The notes below the pieces were generated by a model. It did no database searches, was not told where the DNA came from, and saw only the letters and a program-made list of their open reading frames with translations. Positions 9,103-17,888 of a stretch of DNA of 45,685 nucleotides are shown here, one piece after another. The stretch is from Bacteroidota bacterium (lineage in GTDB: Bacteria; Bacteroidota; Bacteroidia; Bacteroidales; ML635J-15). A program made the translations under genes and the position numbers. The DNA lies in the NCBI GenBank assembly GCA_029558535.1, contig JAKQEK010000363.1:1-45685 (forward strand). The letters are read 5' to 3'. Every line of letters begins with the position of its first letter. Within the stretch, counting starts at the first letter, position 1.

Positions 9103-9230
9103 ATTTTATAAATGACAAAATAAATGATAACTGCAAATTTAATATAGTTTTTAATCGAAAATATATTTAATTTTATTGCTGGATTATGCTATAATTTTAT
9201 AGTTTTACATAAAATATAAAAATTAATTAT

Positions 9231-9896
9231 ATGAAAAAAATATGTTTATTATTTGCATTTGCAATTGTTGGAATTACTGTATTTTCGCAGAGAATTGAAG
9301 TTAAAGAAACAACCGGACAATTCAGAAGCGGAAACAAAAATTCTATTGTTACAACAGTTTATCATAGTGATATCAAGACGGTTACAAAAGAATTTACAAG
9401 TTTGCTTAAGAGTTATAAGGGGAAAGTATCTTCAAAAAAAGGTGAAATATTTGGTGATAATTTAATGATTACATCTATCAGCAACAATACAATTGACGTA
9501 TATGCAATTATTAAAGAGACAAAGGATGGTGATGTTGAAATAACGGCTGCATTTGATCTTGGTGGAGCGTGCATATCTTCTTCACAGAATAGTGAGCAAT
9601 ATGGTCGTGCAACTGATATTATAAGGGAATTTGCCCTTAAATTAACAGAAAAAGGCTATGCCGATTTTTTGAAATCTGAAGAAAAGAAACTCAAAGAGTC
9701 TCAAAAAGAATTTGAAAAAATGGTTGATCTAAAAAAAGACCTGACTAAGGATAATGAGGACTATAAGAAAAAAATTGAACAGAACGAAAAAGAAATTGAA
9801 AAATTGACAAAAGATATTGAAGACAAAGGTAAAGAAGTAAAAGAAATGGAAGATTCGTTTGATAAACTGAAAAAGAGCTCTTCAAAGATTAAATAA
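9231..9896 (+). CDS. Secreted protein with C-terminal coiled coil, unknown function
   Basis: A 221-residue protein: signal peptide (1-19, ending TVFSQ), an alpha/beta region of about 120 residues, then a long charged coiled coil (about 145-215) of Lys/Glu heptads such as EEKKLKESQKEFEKM. No catalytic motif is seen. It may span or organise an envelope structure, but that is inference. It is a single gene ending at a strong intrinsic terminator 8 bp after the stop. I do not recognise the family. Confidence 0.6.
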   Translation: MKKICLLFAFAIVGITVFSQRIEVKETTGQFRSGNKNSIVTTVYHSDIKTVTKEFTSLLKSYKGKVSSKKGEIFGDNLMITSISNNTIDVYAIIKETKDGDVEITAAFDLGGACISSSQNSEQYGRATDIIREFALKLTEKGYADFLKSEEKKLKESQKEFEKMVDLKKDLTKDNEDYKKKIEQNEKEIEKLTKDIEDKGKEVKEMEDSFDKLKKSSSKIK

Positions 9897-9903
9897 TTTA
9901 ATT

Positions 9904-9923
9904 CCGGCGAAAGCCGGTTTTTT
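9904..9923 (+). terminator. Intrinsic terminator after the coiled-coil gene
   Basis: Stem CCGGC (9904-9908) and GCCGG (9913-9917) with a GAAA tetraloop, followed by six T (9918-9923). Confidence 0.85.
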
Positions 9924-9956
9924 ATTCAATTATTTCAGTATTTAATGTAATAATTC

Positions 9957-9964
9957 TATTTTTG
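9957..9964 (+). promoter_or_regulatory. Candidate -7 element of purQ
   Basis: TATTTTTG matches TAnnTTTG and lies 22 bp before the ATG at 9987. No clear TTG box is present upstream. Confidence 0.35.
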
Positions 9965-9986
9965 GATAATATTTAAATTAGTGTAT

Positions 9987-10700
9987 ATGAAATTTGGTGT
10001 AATAATTTTCCCCGGTTCTAATTGTGATCACGATATGGTTTATGCTTTAAAAGATGTCTTGAGACAAGACGTTGTAGAGTTATGGCATAAGGATACTGAT
10101 TTGCAAGGTTGTGATGCTATTGTTGTTCCGGGAGGCTTTTCGTATGGCGACTATTTGCGTTCGGGAGCAATAGCAAAGTTTTCTCCGATTATGGAAAAAG
10201 TTGTCGAGTTTGCAAATCAAGGGGGATTTGTTTTTGGAGTTTGTAACGGATTTCAAATTTTATGCGAAGCCGGACTATTACCGGGCGCCTTATTGCACAA
10301 TGATAATCAAAAATTTATTTGTAAAAACCAATTCATTAAAGCCGAAAATACAGATACGGCAATGACAAGGTTTGTGTCAAAGGAAAAACCACTAAAAATT
10401 CCTATTGCTCACGGTGAAGGCCGGTATTTTGCTCCGGCAGAAACACTAAAAGAGATGATTCAGAACGAACAAATTATTTGGAGATATTGTGATGAATCAG
10501 GTAATCTTACCGAAAAAAGTAATCCAAATGGCTCGTTGATGAATATTGCAGGCGTTTGTAACGTCGGCAAAAACGTATTTGGAATGATGCCTCATCCCGA
10601 AAGAGCTGCCGACCCTGAATTGAGAAATACAGATGGTATTGCAATTCTTAAATCAATAATCGTTCATCTCAATACACAAAAGGATAAGAAGAATAAGTAA
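9987..10700 (+). CDS. purQ: Phosphoribosylformylglycinamidine synthase subunit PurQ
   Basis: A 237-residue class I glutamine amidotransferase starting MKFGVIIFPGSNCD. A GTG two codons upstream (9981) is in frame, but the ATG fits the family start. The nucleophile is Cys86 in FGVCNGFQIL, and the His/Glu pair is in MMPHPER near the end. PurQ supplies ammonia to PurL for conversion of FGAR to FGAM in purine synthesis. As a free-standing subunit it implies separate small PurL and PurS subunits elsewhere. No other pur gene is adjacent. Confidence 0.94.
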   Translation: MKFGVIIFPGSNCDHDMVYALKDVLRQDVVELWHKDTDLQGCDAIVVPGGFSYGDYLRSGAIAKFSPIMEKVVEFANQGGFVFGVCNGFQILCEAGLLPGALLHNDNQKFICKNQFIKAENTDTAMTRFVSKEKPLKIPIAHGEGRYFAPAETLKEMIQNEQIIWRYCDESGNLTEKSNPNGSLMNIAGVCNVGKNVFGMMPHPERAADPELRNTDGIAILKSIIVHLNTQKDKKNK

Positions 10701-10718
10701 ATTCATTTCCAATACTTA

Positions 10719-11159
10719 TTATTCACAACCTTCGCAGGAGCATCCGCAAGTGTTTTTGTTACAGGATTGAGACGAATTGCTCGAGTTATATCCAACGTTT
10801 TTTACAGTTTTAAAACCTTTTATTTTCCACGCGTTTAATCCACCGTCAAGATTAACTACTTCAATAAATCCCTGTATGTTCAATAAATTTGCAACTTTTG
10901 TACTATTCACTCCATCAGAAGAAACTATAAGCAAAGGAGTGTTTTTGGGAATATATGCTAATCTGTCCATTATTACCGACATTGGATGTGATAATATATT
11001 TTCGCAGTCAATATATTCACTTTTAAATTCTGCTTCCTCACGTACATCAATTACGCACATTTTGTTTTCCCGAACTAAACTAATAACATTTTCTGATCTT
11101 ATATGTTTTACTCCGTTTAGTTGAAAAATCTGTATTTCAGGGTTATCTGTTGTATTCAT
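10719..11159 (-). CDS. Rhodanese-like domain protein without catalytic Cys, Cys-rich tail
   Basis: A 146-residue protein with a single rhodanese fold: the first block VIDVREEAEF (36-45) and the last block VVNLDGGLNAW (101-111) are clear. In the active-site loop, the usual C-x-x-G-x-R-S reads SSDGVNS (80-86), so Ser80 replaces the sulfur-accepting Cys. A C-terminal tail (133-145) carries five Cys in a CNKNTCGCSCEGC pattern, which could bind a metal or carry sulfur instead. No signal peptide, so cytosolic. It sits 15 bp downstream of a methyltransferase gene on the same strand, suggesting an operon. It may be a binding or regulatory protein; function is unknown. Confidence 0.78.
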   Translation of the reverse strand: MNTTDNPEIQIFQLNGVKHIRSENVISLVRENKMCVIDVREEAEFKSEYIDCENILSHPMSVIMDRLAYIPKNTPLLIVSSDGVNSTKVANLLNIQGFIEVVNLDGGLNAWKIKGFKTVKNVGYNSSNSSQSCNKNTCGCSCEGCE

Positions 11160-11174
11160 AAATTAAAAATTGTT

Positions 11175-11987
11175 TTATTTCGGTTTTTGTAATATTAAAA
11201 TATCCTGAAAATCAACATTGTCTGCTTTATGTTCGGTCTTCCACCATCCATCGAAGGATTGATAAAATTTGTACCCAATTTCTTCTGATGTTTTTAAGAT
11301 AAAACCTTTATCGTAAGCCACATTTGCATTTTTTACTTTCAGATTGTGTAAACTGTAATTCTCAAAGTTATATGGAAAAAGACTTTGATTATCATTTGAT
11401 TCTGTCAAAAAAAATGTTGCATAACAATACGCTCCGGGTTGTAAAACTCTGTATATTTGGTTTAGGTAGTTAACAACTTCTTGTTTTTGCATATGAGTAA
11501 AAACTGAGATTAAAACAACCAAATCAAATTCATTATTACTGTATGGAAAAACAAATTCGGAAGCACTTTTATTTGCTGAAAGATTATATAAATCATTTTT
11601 TAACGGATAATGTTCGAAATAGAAATTTGGATATTTTTTGTAATTTTTTTTACACCATCTTATTCCATAATCAATAATGTCGAAACCAACATATTTGCCG
11701 CTTTTTGTCAAGTAATAAGCAAAAGGACGAGCAATTCTGCCAATACCACAACCAATATCAAGGATTTTTGAGTTTTCTGAAACTTTTGTTGTTTCGAAAA
11801 TATGGTTGAAAAATTTGTCACCAAGCAGCTTAAAGTTGCCACTACCTACATAACTCATTCCTTTAGGTGGAATAAGTGATTCGGATTTTCTGACAACGCG
11901 ATTGAAACAGTCAAAAGGTAAATAATAAATACGTCTAACAATCCGGCGACCAAGAGGTGATAATATGAAATAAAGTCTTCTCAGCAT
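11175..11987 (-). CDS. Class I SAM-dependent methyltransferase
   Basis: A 270-residue protein. After a basic N-terminus comes a Methyltransf_11/25-like core: motif I ILDIGCGIGRIA (about 74-85), VGFDI as motif II, and FDLVVLISVFTHM as the motif before the substrate pocket. A C-terminal extension includes SFDGWWKTEH. The substrate is not evident. It appears co-transcribed with the downstream rhodanese-like gene (15 bp apart). Upstream (11988-12086) lies the end of the divergent-free minus-strand unit closed by a terminator. Confidence 0.8.
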   Translation of the reverse strand: MLRRLYFILSPLGRRIVRRIYYLPFDCFNRVVRKSESLIPPKGMSYVGSGNFKLLGDKFFNHIFETTKVSENSKILDIGCGIGRIARPFAYYLTKSGKYVGFDIIDYGIRWCKKNYKKYPNFYFEHYPLKNDLYNLSANKSASEFVFPYSNNEFDLVVLISVFTHMQKQEVVNYLNQIYRVLQPGAYCYATFFLTESNDNQSLFPYNFENYSLHNLKVKNANVAYDKGFILKTSEEIGYKFYQSFDGWWKTEHKADNVDFQDILILQKPK

Positions 11988-12086
11988 AAAATTGCCGGAT
12001 AATTAATTAGTTTTTGCAAATATAAACTTTATTGAATTTTTCACACTATTATGAAAATAATTTTGGGCTGAGTTGTTTTGTAAGAT

Positions 12087-12109
12087 AAAAAAAAGAGGGA
12101 TGAACCCTC
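12087..12109 (-). terminator. Intrinsic terminator of the DUF2795 operon (minus strand)
   Basis: On the minus strand: GAGGG (12109-12105), loop TTCAT, CCCTC (12099-12095), then eight T (12094-12087). It lies 25 bp past the DUF2795 stop. Confidence 0.8.
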
Positions 12110-12133
12110 CTCCTGTTGTTTATTAAACATGTT

Positions 12134-12355
12134 TTAATACTCATCTTCGTTAAAGAAAAAGTCGTCTTTACTGGGATAATCAGGCCAAATGTCTTCGATA
12201 CTTTCGTAAATATCTCCTTCATCTTCTATTTCCTGAAGGTTTTCAATTACTTCCATAGGAGCTCCTGAACGGATAGCAAAATCTATCAACTCGTCCTTTG
12301 TAGCCGGCCATGGTGCGTCTTCCAGTTTTGATGCTAATTCGAGTGTCCAATACAT
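12134..12355 (-). CDS. DUF2795 domain-containing protein
   Basis: A 73-residue acidic protein, MYWTLELASKLEDAPWPATK followed by a predicted helical DUF2795 region (ELIDFAIRSGAPMEVIENLQ) and a very acidic tail ending FFFNEDEY. The domain is found in small proteins of many bacteria without a settled function. It is the last gene of the minus-strand run that starts at 14536, and is followed by a strong terminator. Confidence 0.78.
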   Translation of the reverse strand: MYWTLELASKLEDAPWPATKDELIDFAIRSGAPMEVIENLQEIEDEGDIYESIEDIWPDYPSKDDFFFNEDEY

Positions 12356-12420
12356 ATTATAATTAGTTTGAGGTTAAACATTTTTTAAATTGGATTGCGA
12401 AGTAAATAAAAATTTCTGAA

Positions 12421-12975
12421 TTACAAATCATTGTTCCATAAAATTTCATCAACATTAAAATCTTTTGCAAATTTCCTACCCATTACAAATAGTAAATCCG
12501 ACAATCTGTTGATAAAAATTAAGATGTTCTTGTAATTTTCATGGGCATTTTCTATGGCAACGATTCGCCGTTCAGCACGTCGGCAAACGGTTCTGGAAAT
12601 ATTGCACCAACTTATCATTTCGTTACCTGTCGGAATTACAAAGTTTTTTAATGTTGGGAGATTATTAGAAAACATATCAATAGAATTTTCAATAAATTCT
12701 ATATCTTTTTTTGTTATATCATACTTTAATGTCTTTTTGTTCTTTTTTTGATCTTCGGTAGCCAACAATACCCCTATATTAAACAACTTATTTTGGATGA
12801 AAGCTAATAAATCTAAATCTTCTTGGTTTTTAGATAAATTTCGTATCATTCCCAAATATGAATTTAATTCATCTATGGTTCCGTATGCCTCTAGTCGAAA
12901 ATCGTCTTTTTTAACTCTGGTTCCTCCGGCTAGAGAAGTTTCGCCTTTATCACCTGTTTTGGTATATATTCTCAT
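12421..12975 (-). CDS. Corrinoid adenosyltransferase, PduO type
   Basis: A 184-residue protein, starting MRIYTKTGDKGETSLAGGTR, the ATP-binding N-terminal block of the PduO/MMAB family. The helical bundle carries CRRAERRIV and FINRLSDLLFVMGR, the family signatures near the active site. It transfers the adenosyl group of ATP to cob(I)alamin, giving coenzyme B12, for example for methylmalonyl-CoA mutase. It lies 33 bp downstream of the ABC ATPase gene on the same strand. No cobalamin riboswitch is visible in the gap. Confidence 0.93.
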   Translation of the reverse strand: MRIYTKTGDKGETSLAGGTRVKKDDFRLEAYGTIDELNSYLGMIRNLSKNQEDLDLLAFIQNKLFNIGVLLATEDQKKNKKTLKYDITKKDIEFIENSIDMFSNNLPTLKNFVIPTGNEMISWCNISRTVCRRAERRIVAIENAHENYKNILIFINRLSDLLFVMGRKFAKDFNVDEILWNNDL

Positions 12976-13008
12976 TAGATCTTAATTGACAATTAAATTT
13001 ATAATAAT

Positions 13009-13713
13009 TTACTTTCCCATTGCAGGATTATTATTAATTACATCAGATTCGATTATCCCGTCTCTTAATCTGACTATTCTTCTCGCATGACGGGCAATGT
13101 CTTCTTCGTGTGTAACAACTACTATAGTATTCCCTTTTTTATAAATTTCTTCAAAAAGTGTCATAATCTCAATGGACGTTTTAGTATCAAGATTCCCTGT
13201 AGGTTCATCAGCTAAAATTATTGAAGGATTATTGACCAAGGCTCTGGCAACTGCAACTCTTTGTCTTTGTCCTCCTGACAGTTCGTTAGGTTTGTGCGCA
13301 GATCTGTCAGCTAAACCAACATCGGCAATTACTTTTTCGGTTCGTTCAAACCTTTGCTTTGTTGGCATTCCGGCATACACAAGAGGCAACATAACATTTT
13401 CAAATGCAGTATAACGTGGTAGTAAATTGAATGTCTGGAAAATAAAACCGATTTCCTTGTTTCGTATTTGTGCAAGTTCATCATCAGTCATGTCACTTAC
13501 ATCTGTATTGTTAAGTATATATCTTCCTTCGGTAAGACTGTCAAGACAACCAATAATGTTCATTAGCGTGGACTTCCCGCTTCCCGATGGCCCCATTATG
13601 GCAACATATTCATTTTCTTCAATTGTGAGATTAATTTTTCTTAAAGCCTCAACAGTAATAATTCCTATGTAATAATTTTTTACAATATTTTCCAGTTCAA
13701 TAACTTTTTTCAT
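13009..13713 (-). CDS. ABC transporter ATP-binding protein, MacB/LolD type
   Basis: A 234-residue ABC ATPase with Walker [10 protein letters not shown] (41-49), Q-loop [13 protein letters not shown], signature [10 protein letters not shown], Walker [10 protein letters not shown] and H-loop VTHE. The [19 protein letters not shown] stretch is typical of the MacB/LolD/FtsE group, which works in outward extrusion or lipoprotein release rather than import. No permease gene is adjacent, so its partner is elsewhere. It sits 40 bp after the methyltransferase and 33 bp before the cobalamin adenosyltransferase gene. Confidence 0.9.
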   Translation of the reverse strand: MKKVIELENIVKNYYIGIITVEALRKINLTIEENEYVAIMGPSGSGKSTLMNIIGCLDSLTEGRYILNNTDVSDMTDDELAQIRNKEIGFIFQTFNLLPRYTAFENVMLPLVYAGMPTKQRFERTEKVIADVGLADRSAHKPNELSGGQRQRVAVARALVNNPSIILADEPTGNLDTKTSIEIMTLFEEIYKKGNTIVVVTHEEDIARHARRIVRLRDGIIESDVINNNPAMGK

Positions 13714-13753
13714 TTTCAGAAATTTGAATGTTAAAAATAAGCAATATTGGTCA

Positions 13754-14536
13754 TTATTTTAAGTTGTTAACAAAATTTATAGTAAAATATCCTGCAGGGA
13801 AGTCGTAACCTTTAAATATGACACCTGTTCTAAACAAATTAAGATAAGTATTTTTGTTGTCTGATTCTGTGATTTGCTTCCATGCATTAAACATATCGGT
13901 ACTCCAATTAATATCATCAAGTATTATTATATTTTTGGGCATAGTATATTGTCTGACAATTTTTTTGTAATAATTCAAGAGTTTTTCTCCTTTGTGATTA
14001 CCGTCAATAAAAATGATGTCAAATTGTTGGCCGTTAAGTTGGCCGGAATTTAAAACAGCGTCAAAATCGTTATTTATTAAGTTAATGTTATTCTTTATTC
14101 CAAGCGAATCGAAATTGTTTTTAGTAAACAAATAGGTTTGATTGCATGCTTCAATTGTTGTAATATTTAAGTTTTTAGAAGCTGTTGCAAAATACATAGT
14201 CCCAATTCCGAGAGATGTTCCTAATTCCAAAAGTTGAGATGGTTGAAATTGTTCGACAATTTTATGAAAGAACAATCCGTAAGCGTAATTTGTCCCGGAA
14301 ACAGAAGCAATGTCTGAAATATTTCGATAATCTGATTTGAATTTATTTGAACCGGCACCAAAGTCCTGAATTTTTATTTGTTTATTTGATTTTATCAAAT
14401 TTTTACGATAATTATCAGCGTTAAAAAACGATTTTGGAACCTTATTATTATTTAACAGGTAGTGATTAAAATATTCAGGAAGACTGCTATTTTGTTTTTT
14501 TGTGATAAGATATGAAATATTGCCGGGAATTCTCAA
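13754..14536 (-). CDS. Class I SAM-dependent methyltransferase, Bacteroidetes family
   Basis: About 260 residues from a TTG at 14536; the open frame continues upstream to 14692 but would overlap recG on the other strand. The conserved block [20 protein letters not shown] precedes the Rossmann core: motif [17 protein letters not shown], motif II TTIEAC, and [19 protein letters not shown]. This pattern is a family I know from Bacteroidetes, related to O-methyltransferases; substrate unknown. The start is not certain: no ATG is in frame between 14536 and the core. It is the first gene of a run with the ABC ATPase, the adenosyltransferase and DUF2795. Confidence 0.75.
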   Translation of the reverse strand: MRIPGNISYLITKKQNSSLPEYFNHYLLNNNKVPKSFFNADNYRKNLIKSNKQIKIQDFGAGSNKFKSDYRNISDIASVSGTNYAYGLFFHKIVEQFQPSQLLELGTSLGIGTMYFATASKNLNITTIEACNQTYLFTKNNFDSLGIKNNINLINNDFDAVLNSGQLNGQQFDIIFIDGNHKGEKLLNYYKKIVRQYTMPKNIIILDDINWSTDMFNAWKQITESDNKNTYLNLFRTGVIFKGYDFPAGYFTINFVNNLK

Positions 14537-14632
14537 GTCATTAAATTTAATTGTGTAAAAATATAAAATATTTACAGTACAGTAAAATCGTGATATTTTA
14601 TTATTTTTACAGCAGAAGTATATTGATTTTAT

Positions 14633-16741
14633 ATGGATTTGCTTAAAACGGAACTTAAATATCTCCCGGGTGTAGGGCCAAAACGTGCCCAACTCTTGAA
14701 GGATGAATTAGGATTGGAGACTTGGGAGGATTTATTGTATTATTTCCCGTATCGCTATATTGATCGCAGTAAATTTTATAAGGTTGAAGAGTTGGATAAA
14801 GAACTACCTTATATACAGATAAAAGGTCAATTTACTCATTTTGAACTTACCACGATAAGCAGAAACAGTAAAAAACTTACAGGTTATTTCGCTGACGAAA
14901 CTGGTATTGTTGAGATTGTTTGGTTTAAGGGGATCAATTGGATTAAAGATGCAATTAGTAGAAATAACGAATATGTTATTTTCGGCAAGCCAAAACTTTT
15001 CGGTAGTAAAATAAATATAGTTCATCCCGATATTGAGGAATATAATAAGTGGCAGAAGCAACTTGCGAGCAATCTTTATCCGCAGTATAATACTACTGAA
15101 AAGCTTAAGCAGAGTTTTATAAATTCAAAAGCGATTCAGAAGTTATGTGATAATCTTTTGAAACAGGTGAAGGGGAAAATCTCCGAAACTTTACCTCCAT
15201 ATTTTCGTGAAAAATACAGATTAAAAGGAATAGGAGAGACTTTAGTTCAACTACATTTCCCTGCCGATACCAAAGAATTAGCGGCAGCCCAATATCGAAT
15301 AAAATTTGAAGAGTTGTTTTATATACAGCTTAATTTACAGCAAATCAAACGTAGAAGAAAGCAAAGTTCAACAGGTTTTGTTTTTGACAGGAGTAAAGAT
15401 AATTTGCTAAAGGAATGTTTCTTTAAAAAAATACCTTTCGAATTAACAAATGCTCAGAAAAGAGTTTTGCAAGAGATTCGTAAAGATTTAAGCAGTGGCA
15501 AACAAATGAATCGCCTGTTGCAGGGAGATGTGGGTAGCGGAAAAACTCTGGTTGCCTTGCTTACAATGTTAATGGCAGTAGATAATGGCTTTCAGGCTTG
15601 TATAATGGCACCTACTGAAATACTTGCACAACAACATTACAAATCGGTGAGTAAATTCCTTGAGGGACTAAATGTAAAAGTAGATATTCTTACCGGTTCC
15701 ACAAAGAAAAAGGAGAGAGAAGCAATTTATAAAGGGCTTAAAGCAGGAGAACTTAATATTTTAATTGGTACTCACGCATTAATTGAAGATAAAGTTGAAT
15801 TCTTTAATTTGGGATTAGTAATTATTGATGAACAGCACAAATTTGGTGTAGAGCAAAGAGCAAAATTATGGGAGAAAAATGAATCTACTCCGCATATTTT
15901 AGTAATGACGGCTACGCCAATTCCAAGAACTCTAGCAATGACTTTGTACGGAGATCTTGATATATCTGTTATTGACGAGTTACCTCCCGGGCGTTCTAAA
16001 ATTATAACTAGAGCATTTAAGGATAAAGATGTTTTGAAAGTTTTTGGGTTTATTAAAAAACAGATTGAACTTGGCAGACAAATATATGTTGTTTTCCCTT
16101 TAATCAGCGAATCTGAAAATATGGACTACAAGGATTTGGAAGATGGTGTGGAAGGATTTAGCAGAGCTTTTCCTCGACCTAAGTATCAGATTTCGGTCGT
16201 TCACGGGAGAATGAAACCAGCCGAAAAGGAATTCTCGATGAAAATGTTTGTTGATAAAATCACACAGATAATGATTGCCACTACTGTTATCGAAGTGGGG
16301 GTTGATGTGCCAAATGCCAGTGTTATGATTATTGAAAGCGCAGAACGCTTTGGTTTGTCGCAATTGCATCAATTGAGAGGACGGGTTGGGCGTGGTACCG
16401 ATCAATCATACTGCATTTTAATGACAGGAGATAAATTGTCAGAAAACGCGTATGAACGTATTATGACTATGGTAAACACTAATGACGGTTTTGAGATTGC
16501 CGAAACTGATCTTAGATTACGTGGTCCCGGTGATATTGAAGGAAAACAACAAAGTGGCTTTGCTTTTGATTTGAAAATGGCAAACCTTAGTCAGGACGGA
16601 CAATTAGTTCAATATGTAAAAGACATTGCTGCATCTATTCTTGATAAAGATCCCGAATTAAGCTCTGACGATAATCATATAATGTCAATAGTAATACGAA
16701 AGATGAATGCCGGCAAAGTTGATTTAGGTCAGATAAGTTAA
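14633..16741 (+). CDS. recG: ATP-dependent DNA helicase RecG
   Basis: A 702-residue helicase. The N-terminal wedge/OB domain (about 55-150) starts after LPGVGPKRAQLL. The motor has Walker A QGDVGSGKT, motif II DEQHKFGVEQR, motif III MTATPIPRTLA, and motif VI QLHQLRGRVGRG, followed by the RecG C-terminal TRG motif region. It remodels stalled forks and Holliday junctions. Length fits the family. It is divergent from the methyltransferase gene with about 96 bp between, and 76 bp upstream of a secreted hypothetical. Confidence 0.97.
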   Translation: MDLLKTELKYLPGVGPKRAQLLKDELGLETWEDLLYYFPYRYIDRSKFYKVEELDKELPYIQIKGQFTHFELTTISRNSKKLTGYFADETGIVEIVWFKGINWIKDAISRNNEYVIFGKPKLFGSKINIVHPDIEEYNKWQKQLASNLYPQYNTTEKLKQSFINSKAIQKLCDNLLKQVKGKISETLPPYFREKYRLKGIGETLVQLHFPADTKELAAAQYRIKFEELFYIQLNLQQIKRRRKQSSTGFVFDRSKDNLLKECFFKKIPFELTNAQKRVLQEIRKDLSSGKQMNRLLQGDVGSGKTLVALLTMLMAVDNGFQACIMAPTEILAQQHYKSVSKFLEGLNVKVDILTGSTKKKEREAIYKGLKAGELNILIGTHALIEDKVEFFNLGLVIIDEQHKFGVEQRAKLWEKNESTPHILVMTATPIPRTLAMTLYGDLDISVIDELPPGRSKIITRAFKDKDVLKVFGFIKKQIELGRQIYVVFPLISESENMDYKDLEDGVEGFSRAFPRPKYQISVVHGRMKPAEKEFSMKMFVDKITQIMIATTVIEVGVDVPNASVMIIESAERFGLSQLHQLRGRVGRGTDQSYCILMTGDKLSENAYERIMTMVNTNDGFEIAETDLRLRGPGDIEGKQQSGFAFDLKMANLSQDGQLVQYVKDIAASILDKDPELSSDDNHIMSIVIRKMNAGKVDLGQIS

Positions 16742-16817
16742 TTTCGGGGGTTATACAGTATGAAATTTAGTTTTTTTATTTCAACGAAATATTATATATT
16801 TAATAAATATAACAACT

Positions 16818-17606
16818 ATGAAAAAGCAGATTTTAACAATTATTTTCTTAATGACTTTGATTAGTCTCAAATCTCAAGTTATTGTAAACAGAGAGTTTAA
16901 TTCAAGTAATTATCATAGCGCCATTAAGACAAATGAATTTACGGTATTGGATATAAATTTTGATAAAAAACTGTTAGCATTTAAGCATGTATATGAACCA
17001 AGAACAGCATGGAACGAGATGGGGGAAATATATCAGCAGGCATGTGATTGTAAATATGCCGGGATGGAAGACAAAAAACTATCAGGGCTTGTTCTCGGTG
17101 TTTATGATTTGTCGTCGCAGAAATATCTTAAAACATTTATAATTTATAATGCTTCTTACGAAATGGCAGATTGTTATCCTTATGAGTTATCTGTAAAAAT
17201 GCTTGATTCGGCTAAACAGTTTTTTATTGAGCAAGGTCTTGATATTACTAAAAAGTCTCAACCTCTAGCTCTTGAAATTAAAGGAGATAAGGTTAAATCA
17301 TTTGTTTTTGAAAACATGAAATTCAAATACAGCAACGATTGGGAGATGGACTGGGATAATAATACTATGATAACAAGTTCCAACTTATGGGTAGTCACGG
17401 GAGAAGAAAAATTAATTCACATAATAAATCAGGACGATAATTATTACATGGCGAGCGGTGGAAGAATAGATTACATATCGGCTTTTAGAGATGAAGATGA
17501 GTTTGTTTTTCTCAACTTGTTCTATCATACATCAAGTAAGGCAGGGATTACTGATCAAGAAGTGTATCACTTTAGCCCAATATTCAAATTTGAAGACCTA
17601 AAATAG
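16818..17606 (+). CDS. Secreted protein of unknown function
   Basis: A 262-residue protein with a signal peptide (1-19, ending LKSQ). The mature part is rich in aromatic and acidic residues, and has three Cys, two of them close together (CDCKYAG). I recognise no domain. It has no T9SS C-terminal sorting domain, so a periplasmic or outer-membrane-associated role is more likely than surface display. It follows recG by 76 bp and precedes the AT-rich regulatory region of the HTH gene. Confidence 0.55.
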   Translation: MKKQILTIIFLMTLISLKSQVIVNREFNSSNYHSAIKTNEFTVLDINFDKKLLAFKHVYEPRTAWNEMGEIYQQACDCKYAGMEDKKLSGLVLGVYDLSSQKYLKTFIIYNASYEMADCYPYELSVKMLDSAKQFFIEQGLDITKKSQPLALEIKGDKVKSFVFENMKFKYSNDWEMDWDNNTMITSSNLWVVTGEEKLIHIINQDDNYYMASGGRIDYISAFRDEDEFVFLNLFYHTSSKAGITDQEVYHFSPIFKFEDLK

Positions 17607-17647
17607 AAGAAGGTTATATTATAATACAGATGTAAATTATTCAAAAA

Positions 17648-17670
17648 GCGACACAAATATGACAAAATAA
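17648..17670 (+). repeat. 23-bp box, copy 1 (GCGACA...TGACAAAATAA)
   Basis: Matches the box at 17856-17878 at 21 of 23 positions. It contains GACA at 17650 and again at 17661, an 11-bp repeat that puts both on one face of the helix. Its end overlaps the TAACTTTG element. Confidence 0.6.
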
Positions 17671-17675
17671 CTTTG
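17668..17675 (+). promoter_or_regulatory. Candidate -7 element of the HTH gene
   Basis: TAACTTTG is a full match to TAnnTTTG. No TTG -33 word is at the right distance; box copy 1 occupies that place, so a bound regulator may replace or block it. A transcript would have a long leader of about 205 bases. Confidence 0.35.
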
Positions 17676-17855
17676 TTAATTATTAAAATAATAAGAGTTT
17701 ATCTTTTTTGTCAGTTTTTCTTAAATATAAAATTTTAATGCAAAATCATATAAATTAAAGTTTTTATTTTAAAATTTTATTATTATTTTTGGAGAATATA
17801 AAATTATAAATTATATTTTATAAATTGATCAATTGTCAGAATATTATATAAAAAG

Positions 17856-17878
17856 GCGACATATATATGACAAAATAA
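17856..17878 (+). repeat. 23-bp box, copy 2, directly before the HTH gene start
   Basis: Second copy, with the same 11-bp-spaced GACA words (17858 and 17869). It ends 10 bp before the ATG at 17889 and would cover the ribosome landing site. Confidence 0.6.
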
Positions 17879-17888
17879 ATTCAAGAAA

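Larger units (their letters stand above)
17607..17888. other. AT-rich regulatory region before the HTH gene
   Basis: 282 bp without a gene, strongly AT-rich. It holds two similar 23-bp boxes (17648-17670 and 17856-17878), a TAACTTTG -7 element, and two further TGTCA words on the plus strand (17709-17713 and 17834-17838). Confidence 0.5.

Noticed and set aside
12976..13008. Cobalamin riboswitch before the adenosyltransferase gene
   Set aside because: The gap is only 33 bp, far too short for a riboswitch, and no B12 box is present.
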